Under the pieces are notes generated by a model. It was not told the DNA's origin. It did not search any database and saw only the letters and a list, made by a program, of their open reading frames with translations. From NCBI GenBank assembly GCA_944391895.1, contig CALXVF010000093.1:1-5086 (forward strand): a DNA stretch of 5,086 nucleotides. Reading direction: 5' to 3'. Every line of letters starts with the position of its first letter. Within the stretch, counting starts at the first letter, position 1. The position numbers and the translations under genes were made by a program. Positions 1 to 5,086 of this stretch are shown here, one piece after another. This stretch comes from an uncultured Clostridia bacterium (lineage in GTDB: Bacteria; Bacillota; Clostridia; TANB77; CAG-508).

Positions 1-16
1 CATAAATAATAACAAA

Positions 17-44
17 ATTATATCATAATGAAAAAAGTATTCAA
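17..44 (-). promoter_or_regulatory. Possible divergent promoter reading left out of the window
   Basis: Read on the minus strand, a -35-like TTGAAT (plus 39-44) is followed after 16 bp by a perfect TATAAT (plus 17-22). The TGA just upstream of the TATAAT gives an extended -10 (TGn). Transcription would start near position 10 and run leftwards into a gene that is not in the window. In such an AT-rich stretch a TATAAT can occur by chance, so the spacing and the TG extension are the main support. Confidence 0.4.
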
Positions 45-87
45 TATGAAAATGGTATTTTTTCACGAAAAGTTCACAGAAGATGAA

Positions 88-116
88 TTGACAATATATG
101 TATATTAATATATAAT
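88..116 (+). promoter_or_regulatory. Consensus sigma-A promoter of the tetR-ABC-ABC operon
   Basis: TTGACA at 88-93 and TATAAT at 111-116 are both perfect matches to the housekeeping consensus, with the optimal 17-bp spacer. Transcription should begin around 122-124, which leaves a leader of about 28-30 nt before the ATG at 152. A promoter this strong would need tight repression, which fits the palindrome at 119-133 and the repressor gene directly downstream. No other promoter of comparable quality was noticed at the two downstream gene junctions, so it probably drives all three genes. Confidence 0.88.
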
Positions 117-118
117 AA

Positions 119-133
119 ATGACACGATGTCAT
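119..133. promoter_or_regulatory. Palindromic operator, probable TetR-family binding site
   Basis: ATGACA-CGA-TGTCAT is a perfect inverted repeat with 6-bp arms and a 3-bp centre. It begins 2 bp after the -10 box and covers the predicted start site. TetR-family dimers usually bind palindromes of about this size that overlap the promoter of their own gene. Bound protein here would block RNA polymerase, giving autorepression of the regulator and the exporter. The perfect symmetry and mixed base composition make it stand out from the AT-rich background. That the regulator encoded at 152-757 is the protein that binds it is inference. Confidence 0.68.
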
Positions 134-139
134 ATTAAA

Positions 140-145
140 AGGAGG
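140..145 (+). promoter_or_regulatory. Ribosome binding site that fixes the tetR start
   Basis: AGGAGG, preceded by a run of A, lies 6 nt before the ATG at 152. It selects that ATG over the in-frame ATG at 119, which sits upstream of the expected transcription start and has no such site. Confidence 0.9.
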
Positions 146-151
146 TATAAA

Positions 152-757
152 ATGCCAACACAAACTTTTATGAATCTTTCGGATGAAAAAAAGAACAAAA
201 TACTTTTGGCTGCTAAAAAAGAATTTACCAGAGTTCCTCTATCTGAAGCCTCAATCAATAATATAATTACTGACGCGGAAATTCCACGAGGAAGTTTTTA
301 TCAGTATTTTATTAGTAAACAAGATTTATTAGAATATTTAATAGAAAAAGTAGATGAAAGGACGACAGAAATTTTAAGAGACAAGTTACAAGAAGAAGGC
401 AATATATTCGATGCATTTATAAGTTTCTACGATAATATTATAAAAGCTTCAAAAAGCGAATCAGATCGAGAGTTTTATAAAACTTTTTTTAAAAACTCAA
501 AACCAAATGATGGTATGGTGTTTGGACTTAATAAGCACAAAATGGAGCTAATGAATTTCATGTTGGAAAATACTGATACATCAGATTTCAAAAAGAAAGA
601 AGATTTAAAAGTAGTAATAGACATGTTAAAAGCTGTAACAAAATTAGCCATAATTCAAACTGTTAGTACAGAGGATTATACAAGTAGTAGAGAAAATTAT
701 TTAAAACAGATAGATTACATTAAATTTGGCGTTTTAAGAAAGGAGAGACAATGCTAA
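152..757 (+). CDS. TetR/AcrR-family transcriptional repressor
   Basis: This 201-residue protein has the length and layout of TetR-family regulators. The N-terminal helix (residues about 10-25, DEKKNKILLAAKKEF) leads into a helix-turn-helix at about 34-53. That segment includes the family pattern IPRGSFYQYFISKQDLL, in which the GSFYQYF stretch is the recognition helix and the lysine after it (K56) is typical. Residues from about 65 onward are helical, charged and variable, as expected for the dimerisation and ligand-binding domain; the ligand cannot be predicted. The start at 152 is chosen because of the AGGAGG 6 nt upstream. An in-frame ATG at 119 would add 11 residues but lies at or before the transcription start. 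The gene is first in an operon with two exporter genes and its stop overlaps the next start by 7 bp. Family biology and the adjacent palindrome suggest autorepression and control of efflux; this is inference. Family assignment is firm, specificity unknown. Confidence 0.93.
   Translation: MPTQTFMNLSDEKKNKILLAAKKEFTRVPLSEASINNIITDAEIPRGSFYQYFISKQDLLEYLIEKVDERTTEILRDKLQEEGNIFDAFISFYDNIIKASKSESDREFYKTFFKNSKPNDGMVFGLNKHKMELMNFMLENTDTSDFKKKEDLKVVIDMLKAVTKLAIIQTVSTEDYTSSRENYLKQIDYIKFGVLRKERQC
739..745 (+). promoter_or_regulatory. Ribosome binding site for the first ABC gene
   Basis: AAAGGAG lies inside the end of the TetR coding region, 5 nt before the ATG at 751. Because this ATG overlaps the tetR stop (TAA 755-757), ribosomes ending on tetR can re-initiate here, so translational coupling is likely. 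Confidence 0.82.
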
Positions 758-3003
758 AAATATTAAAAAACTTAAAAGAATCTATATTATTGGTAATTGT
801 AATCGTAATATTGCTATGTGTTCAAGCTGCAGCTGACTTGAATCTACCAGACTTTACATCGAAGATTGTAAATACTGGTATACAGCAAGGTGGAATAGAA
901 TATGCAGTTCCAGAAGCGATTAGAGAAGACCAATTGAATAACTTAATGTATTTTACAGATGAGGACGAAAAAATACAAGATAGCTATGTTCAAATGAAAA
1001 AAACAGAAAAGAATATAGAAGAATATCCAGAATTAAACAACCAAAATCTTTATGAGTTAAAAGACTTAAATAAGAATGAAAAAGAGGAACTTGAAGGGAT
1101 AATGTCAAGACCTTTAATGATTTTGTATCAAGTACAAGATGAAGAAAATGCAGCACAAATAAAAGAAAAGATGCTACAAGGATTAGACAGTACATCGCCA
1201 CAATATGCTATGATGGCTCAAATGAGTGTGATGGACATAATAAAATCAATTCCAGAAGGTGAAATGAACACTTTGTTGGCAGAGATTAATACTCAAATTG
1301 ACTCAATGTCAAATTCAATATTAGAGCAAGCAGCAATCCAAGAAGTAAAAAGTGAATATACTGCAATTGGAATGGATCTAGATAAAATCCAAAACGATTA
1401 TATATTTATGACAGGTTTACAAATGCTTGGAGTTGCTTTTATAAGCATGGCATCTGCTGTTACAATAATGTTTTTATCATCAAGAGTTGCAGCTAAATTA
1501 GGAAAAACATTAAGAGAAAAAATATTCAAAAAAGTACTAAGCTTTTCAACAGCAGAGTTCAATCAATTCTCAACAGCTTCATTAATTACTAGAAGTACAA
1601 ACGATGTGCAACAAATTCAACAATTAATAACAATGTTATTTAGAGTTGTTGTATATGCCCCAATCATAGGTATTGGTGGAATATTAAGAGTTGTACGTAC
1701 AAGTACGACATCAATGGCTTGGGTTATTGCATTAGCCGTATTTTCAATAATAGCAATAGTATTGATATTATTTATAGTAGCCATGCCTAAATTTAGAAAA
1801 ATGCAATCTTTGATAGACAGATTAAATTTAGTTTCAAGAGAAATCTTAACAGGTTTGCCTGTCATTAGAGCATTTAATACACAGAAAAGAGAAGAAAAAA
1901 GATTTGATGAAGCAAATCAAGATTTAATGAAAAATAGCATATTTGTAAATAAATCTATGAGCTTAATGATGCCAGCGATGATGTTTGTAATGCAATCTAT
2001 TATGATTCTTATAATTTGGGTAGGTGGACATAGCGTTGACCAAGGAATAATGCAAGTTGGAGACATGATGGCTTTCTTACAATACACAATGCAAATAGTA
2101 ATGAGCTTTTTATTAATTTCAGTTATATCAATAATGATACCAAGAGCATCAGTATCTGCAAAACGTATTAATGAAGTATTAGATACAGAACCACATATAA
2201 AGGATAAACCAGTAGAAGAACAATTAAAATTTGATGAAAACAAAAAAGGTTTAATAGAATTCAAAAATGTATCATTTAGATATCCAGATGCAGATACAGA
2301 AATATTGGAAGATATTGACTTTACTGCAGAACCAGGAAAAACAACTGCTATTATAGGAAGTACAGGAAGCGGAAAATCTACATTAGTAAATTTAATACCT
2401 AGATTTTATGATGTTACTGGTGGAGAACTATTGGTAGATGGCGTAAATATTAAAGAGGTATCACAAAAAGATTTACGTTCAAGAATAGGATTTGTTCCAC
2501 AAAAAGGAGTACTATTCTCAGGAACAATAGAATCAAATATCAAATATGGAAAAGAAAATATTTCTGATGAAGAAATGAAAAAAGCTGCAAGTATAGCACA
2601 AGCAACTGAATTTATTGAAAAAAAAGAAGACGGATATAATTCACCAATTGCACAAGGAGGAAATAACGTATCAGGTGGACAAAAACAACGTTTATCAATT
2701 GCAAGAGCATTAGCAATAGATCCAGAAATATATGTATTTGATGATAGTTTTTCAGCATTAGACTTAAAAACAGATAAAGCATTAAGAGAAGCTTTAAATA
2801 GCCAAACAAAAAATAAAACAGTTATCATAGTTGCACAAAGAATCAGTACAATAATGAATACTGACCAAATTATAGTATTAGAAGAAGGAAAAATAGTTGG
2901 AAAAGGAACTCACGAAGAATTACTTAAAAATTGTGATACTTATAAGCAAATTGCTTTATCACAATTAACAGAAGAAGAATTAAACGGAAAGGAGGAGAAG
3001 TAG
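751..3003 (+). CDS. ABC exporter half-transporter, degenerate-site subunit with large external domain
   Basis: This 750-residue protein joins a six-helix exporter membrane domain to an ATPase domain. TM1 is about 13-30, then comes a hydrophilic insertion of about 190 residues (31-218). TM2 is 219-242, TM3 294-312, TM4 322-346, TM5 404-424 and TM6 438-464. The nucleotide-binding domain has an A-loop Tyr (Y511), Walker A GSTGSGKST (536-544), Q-loop Q584, intact signature SGGQ (641-644) and Walker B ending FDD (D664, D665), with a D-loop at 668-671. The catalytic Glu is replaced by Asp (D665) and the switch His by Gln (Q696). These are the marks of the non-catalytic half of heterodimeric exporters such as TM287 of TM287/288. 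ATP should bind but be hydrolysed poorly at its own Walker site, while its SGGQ completes the active site of the partner. The insertion makes it longer than the usual 570-600 residues. Its partner starts 1 bp after its stop. Multidrug or peptide efflux is the usual role; the substrate is unknown. Confidence 0.93.
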   Translation: MLKILKNLKESILLVIVIVILLCVQAAADLNLPDFTSKIVNTGIQQGGIEYAVPEAIREDQLNNLMYFTDEDEKIQDSYVQMKKTEKNIEEYPELNNQNLYELKDLNKNEKEELEGIMSRPLMILYQVQDEENAAQIKEKMLQGLDSTSPQYAMMAQMSVMDIIKSIPEGEMNTLLAEINTQIDSMSNSILEQAAIQEVKSEYTAIGMDLDKIQNDYIFMTGLQMLGVAFISMASAVTIMFLSSRVAAKLGKTLREKIFKKVLSFSTAEFNQFSTASLITRSTNDVQQIQQLITMLFRVVVYAPIIGIGGILRVVRTSTTSMAWVIALAVFSIIAIVLILFIVAMPKFRKMQSLIDRLNLVSREILTGLPVIRAFNTQKREEKRFDEANQDLMKNSIFVNKSMSLMMPAMMFVMQSIMILIIWVGGHSVDQGIMQVGDMMAFLQYTMQIVMSFLLISVISIMIPRASVSAKRINEVLDTEPHIKDKPVEEQLKFDENKKGLIEFKNVSFRYPDADTEILEDIDFTAEPGKTTAIIGSTGSGKSTLVNLIPRFYDVTGGELLVDGVNIKEVSQKDLRSRIGFVPQKGVLFSGTIESNIKYGKENISDEEMKKAASIAQATEFIEKKEDGYNSPIAQGGNNVSGGQKQRLSIARALAIDPEIYVFDDSFSALDLKTDKALREALNSQTKNKTVIIVAQRISTIMNTDQIIVLEEGKIVGKGTHEELLKNCDTYKQIALSQLTEEELNGKEEK
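2990..2995 (+). promoter_or_regulatory. Ribosome binding site for the second ABC gene
   Basis: AGGAGG lies within the last codons of the first ABC gene, 9 nt before the ATG at 3005. The upstream stop (TAG 3001-3003) and this start are 1 bp apart, so the two subunits are probably made in a coupled and roughly equal way. Confidence 0.85.
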
Positions 3004-3004
3004 T

Positions 3005-4834
3005 ATGCCAGGACCAATGGGAGTTATGAGAAGTGGCTCAAACAAGGCCCCAGAAAAAGCAAAAGACTTTGGTGGAACAGTAAAAAAACTAATAAAAGGA
3101 TATTTAGCACCATATAAAATTCCTATAATTATAGTTTTAATATTTGCCATAGGAAGTACAATCTTTACAATAGTAGGACCAAAAATTCTTGGTAATGCTA
3201 CAACAGAAATATACAATGGACTAATTAGCAAACTTTCCGGAGGAGAAGGAATAAATTTTGAAGCAATAGCTAATATATTAATAACTTTATTAGTTATCTA
3301 CGTAATAAGTATGCTCTTTTCAGCTATTCAAGGTTTTGTAATGACAAACGTTGCACAAAAAGTAACATATAAATTAAGAAATGATTTGGCTAAGAAAATA
3401 AATAAATTACCAATGAAGTATTTTGATAAAAGAACTAATGGAGAAGTTTTATCAATAATTTCAAATGATATAGATATGCTTTCACAAAATCTTAATCAAA
3501 GTGTTACACATATTATAACAGCTATATGTACAGTAGTTGGAATACTAATAATGATGATTTCAATTAGCTGGGAAATGACAATAATAGCAATATTAATATT
3601 ACCAATTACAATGTTTGTCGTTAGTAAAATAGTAAAAAGATCACAAAAATACTTTACAGCCCAACAAGAACACTTGGGATATTTAGATGGACAGATAGAG
3701 GAAGTATATGGAGGACAATTAATTGTAAAAGCATTCAATGCTCAAGAAAAAGTAGAAGAAACATTTGATAAAGAAAATAATAATTTGTATCGTTCAGCAT
3801 GGAGATCACAATTCCTATCTGGTTTAATGCATCCATTAATGAATTTTATAGGAAATGTGGCATATGTTGCCGTAGCAATACTTGGTGGATTTTTAGCAGC
3901 AAATGGAAAGATAACAGTTGGTAATATACAATCATTTATACAATATATGAAACAATTTACACAACCAATTTCACAAATAGCTCAAATTTCTGGAATGCTT
4001 CAAACAATGGTTGCAGCAGCAGAAAGAGTTTTTGAATTCCTAGAGGAAAAAGAAGAAATTCAAGAATTAGAAAATCCAAAGAGTACAGAAGGATTAGCAG
4101 GAAATGTTACATTTGACCATGTAGAATTCGGATATGACCCAGATAATATTATAATTCATGATTTTAATGCAAAGGTACATGATGGTCAAAAAATAGCGAT
4201 AGTAGGACCAACTGGTGCTGGAAAAACAACTATGGTTAAGCTTCTAATGAGATTTTACGATGTAAATTCAGGTGGAATTTATATAGATGGAAATAACATA
4301 AAAGACTTTAACCGTGGAGACCTTAGAAAAATGTTTGGAATGGTTCTTCAGGATACATGGTTGTTTAGTGGTACAGTTAAAGACAATATAAGATATGGAA
4401 AGCCAGATGCAACGCTTGCAGAAGTAATTGAAGCAGCAAAAGCAGCTCATGTTCATCACTTTATAAAAACTTTACCAAATTCTTATGAGATGGTATTGAA
4501 TGAAGAAACATCAAACATTTCAGCTGGACAAAAACAACTTTTAACAATAGCTCGTGTTATATTGGCTGACCCTAAAATATTAATACTAGATGAAGCAACA
4601 TCAAGCATTGATACTAGAACAGAAATTCAAATTCAGTCAGCAATGGATAACTTAATGAAAGGAAGAACAAGTTTCATTATTGCACATAGATTATCTACTA
4701 TAAAAAATGCAGACTTGATACTTGTTATGGAACATGGAGATATTGTTGAACAAGGAAATCACGAAGAACTTCTAGCTAAGAATGGTGCTTATGCAAGACT
4801 ATATAATTCACAATTCGATGAAGAGGAAGAATAG
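3005..4834 (+). CDS. ABC exporter half-transporter, canonical Walker B/H-loop subunit
   Basis: This 609-residue half-transporter is of normal family length. A cytoplasmic N-terminus starting MPGPMG and rich in Gly and Lys (1-38) is followed by six predicted helices: about 39-58, 88-110, 169-187, 191-209, 279-299 and 308-332. The loop between TM1 and TM2 is only about 30 residues, so there is no external domain like that of its partner. The ATPase domain has an A-loop Tyr (Y377), Walker A GPTGAGKTT (401-409), Q-loop Q449, Walker B ILILDEATSSID with catalytic E530, and switch His H561. The signature is SAGQ (506-509) instead of SGGQ, a substitution at the position where TM288-like partners also differ. 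This is the complement of the defects in the upstream protein. The hydrolytic site should therefore combine this Walker A/B with the partner's SGGQ, and the silent site should combine this SAGQ with the partner's Walker A/B. Together they form an inner-membrane-type heterodimeric exporter of LmrCD/BmrCD/TM287-288 style. The cargo is not predictable. Confidence 0.94.
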   Translation: MPGPMGVMRSGSNKAPEKAKDFGGTVKKLIKGYLAPYKIPIIIVLIFAIGSTIFTIVGPKILGNATTEIYNGLISKLSGGEGINFEAIANILITLLVIYVISMLFSAIQGFVMTNVAQKVTYKLRNDLAKKINKLPMKYFDKRTNGEVLSIISNDIDMLSQNLNQSVTHIITAICTVVGILIMMISISWEMTIIAILILPITMFVVSKIVKRSQKYFTAQQEHLGYLDGQIEEVYGGQLIVKAFNAQEKVEETFDKENNNLYRSAWRSQFLSGLMHPLMNFIGNVAYVAVAILGGFLAANGKITVGNIQSFIQYMKQFTQPISQIAQISGMLQTMVAAAERVFEFLEEKEEIQELENPKSTEGLAGNVTFDHVEFGYDPDNIIIHDFNAKVHDGQKIAIVGPTGAGKTTMVKLLMRFYDVNSGGIYIDGNNIKDFNRGDLRKMFGMVLQDTWLFSGTVKDNIRYGKPDATLAEVIEAAKAAHVHHFIKTLPNSYEMVLNEETSNISAGQKQLLTIARVILADPKILILDEATSSIDTRTEIQIQSAMDNLMKGRTSFIIAHRLSTIKNADLILVMEHGDIVEQGNHEELLAKNGAYARLYNSQFDEEEE

Positions 4835-4838
4835 GCCT

Positions 4839-4882
4839 AAAAAAATAAAGTATATGATAATATTCGTATACTTTATTTTTTT
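4839..4882 (+). terminator. Intrinsic terminator ending the tetR-ABC-ABC operon
   Basis: The arm at 4839-4857 pairs with 4864-4882 over 19 bp, with one G-U wobble (4855/4866) and a 6-nt loop. The left end is seven A and the right end seven T, so the T run lies inside the symmetric structure. The hairpin can act on either strand, although no gene approaching from the right is visible. It starts 5 nt after the stop codon at 4832-4834. It ends about 10 bp before the -35 region of the tRNA promoter and so insulates the two transcription units. The stem is A/T-dominated with few G-C pairs. Confidence 0.85.
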
Positions 4883-4892
4883 GAAATTTGTA

Positions 4893-4921
4893 TAGACTTT
4901 TCAAAAAAAATGTGTTAAGAT
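4893..4921 (+). promoter_or_regulatory. Promoter of the tRNA-Leu gene
   Basis: The best fit is TAGACT (4893-4898; four of six matches to TTGACA), a 17-bp spacer that contains a run of eight A, and TAAGAT (4916-4921). TG at 4913-4914 makes this an extended -10, which can offset the imperfect -35. The predicted start is near 4928, leaving a leader of only about 7 nt before the mature tRNA, to be removed by RNase P. Confidence 0.7.
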
Positions 4922-4934
4922 ATATAAGTAATTT

Positions 4935-5017
4935 GCAGATGTGGCGGAACTGGCAGACGCACCAGACTCAAAATCTGGCGGGAAACCATGTGGGTTCGAG
5001 TCCCACCATCTGCACCA
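4935..5017 (+). tRNA. tRNA-Leu (anticodon CAA)
   Basis: A complete cloverleaf can be drawn. The 7-bp acceptor pairs GCAGATG (4935-4941) with CATCTGC (5007-5013). The D stem is GCG/CGC (4944-4946 with 4958-4960), with GG at 4952-4953 in the loop. The anticodon stem CCAGA/TCTGG (4962-4966 with 4974-4978) encloses the loop CTCAAAA, giving anticodon CAA at 4969-4971, which reads the leucine codon TTG. An 11-nt variable arm (4979-4989) that can form a small GG/CC stem marks it as class II. The T stem GTGGG/CCCAC (4990-4994 with 5002-5006) holds the loop TTCGAGT. The discriminator is A5014 and the CCA end (5015-5017) is encoded. It has its own promoter and terminator, so it is probably a single-gene unit. 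All stems pair without mismatch, so it should be functional. Confidence 0.97.
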
Positions 5018-5051
5018 ATGACGTATCTGTTCGAACTAATAGAATTGATAC

Positions 5052-5086
5052 AAAATCAATCAGAAAATAAAATCTGGTTGATTTTT
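5052..5086 (+). terminator. Intrinsic terminator after tRNA-Leu, at the window edge
   Basis: The arm at 5052-5064 pairs with 5073-5085 over 13 bp, with one U-G wobble (5060/5077) and an 8-nt A-rich loop. It ends in a run of five T that reaches the window edge and may continue. It lies 34 nt after the tRNA CCA end, with no other gene between, so it most likely ends the tRNA transcript. The T run may be longer than what is visible. Confidence 0.78.

Noticed and set aside
31..63. A-run/T-run stem that could be a terminator of an upstream gene
   Set aside because: Only six A-T pairs form before a bulge, followed by wobble pairs and no G-C clamp. It overlaps the better-supported minus-strand promoter.
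101..112. TATATTAATATA palindrome in the promoter spacer as a second operator
   Set aside because: It is purely A/T in a very AT-rich stretch and overlaps the -10 box, so chance symmetry is the simpler reading.
119..151. Longer TetR reading frame beginning at the ATG at 119
   Set aside because: This ATG lies 2 bp after the -10 box, at or before the expected transcription start, has no ribosome binding site, and is part of the palindrome. The ATG at 152 has AGGAGG at good spacing.
953..4459. Several open frames of 63-140 codons on the opposite strand (for example 953-1201, 1917-2264, 2406-2828, 2980-3231, 3496-3738)
   Set aside because: They lie antisense to well-supported ABC genes, and their hydrophobic or low-complexity composition mirrors the AT-rich membrane coding sequence. 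No start signals or domains were seen.
4832..4839. TAGGCCTA palindrome at the stop codon of the second ABC gene
   Set aside because: It is eight bases long, includes the stop codon, and is not part of the terminator stem. No functional reading is supported.
5029..5036. GTTCGAAC as the T-loop of a second, degraded tRNA
   Set aside because: The flanking bases do not form a T stem and no other tRNA arm is present. It is just an 8-bp palindrome.
4888..5070. 60-residue plus-strand open frame
   Set aside because: It runs through the tRNA promoter and the entire tRNA-Leu gene, has no ribosome binding site, and shows no recognisable protein character.
1..5086. Mobile element, CRISPR array, toxin-antitoxin pair or new defence system
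   Set aside because: No transposase, integrase, repeat-spacer pattern, terminal inverted repeats or small paired genes were found. The coding content is fully explained by a regulated ABC exporter operon and a tRNA.

Overview
The window is strongly AT-rich (roughly one third G+C by eye). It has AGGAGG-type ribosome binding sites, consensus sigma-A-type promoters and hairpin/U-run terminators. Together with the protein families this points to a low-GC Firmicute, most likely a member of Clostridia. The standard code fits: TGG codes for Trp and all reading frames close normally. I cannot name a species.

Layout. Positions 1-118 are an intergenic control region. It holds a plus-strand promoter with perfect consensus boxes (TTGACA, 17 bp, TATAAT) and, further left, a plausible promoter on the minus strand for a gene lying outside the window. 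A perfect 15-bp palindrome overlaps the predicted transcription start and is the likely operator. Positions 152-4834 form one tight three-gene operon. It encodes a TetR-family repressor (201 aa), a 750-aa ABC exporter half-transporter with a large extracytoplasmic insertion and a degenerate ATPase site, and a 609-aa ABC exporter half-transporter with a canonical Walker B Glu and switch His. The genes overlap by 7 bp and are separated by 1 bp, so translational coupling is likely. A long hairpin terminator closes the operon. A tRNA-Leu(CAA) gene follows, with its own promoter, an encoded CCA and a terminator at the right edge of the window.

How the genes work together. The two ABC proteins are read as one heterodimeric type IV (ABCB/MsbA-like) exporter of the TM287/288, LmrCD and BmrCD kind. 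The motif defects are complementary: the first subunit has Asp for the catalytic Glu and Gln for the switch His, and the second has SAGQ for SGGQ. One composite ATP site would therefore be hydrolytic and the other non-hydrolytic. The TetR protein most likely represses its own operon until an effector, perhaps a transported compound, releases it. The substrate cannot be read from the sequence.

I see no mobile element, CRISPR array, phage gene or clearly new system. The points most worth a second look are the roughly 190-residue external domain, which sits only on the degenerate subunit, and the operator placed on the start site of a full-consensus promoter.
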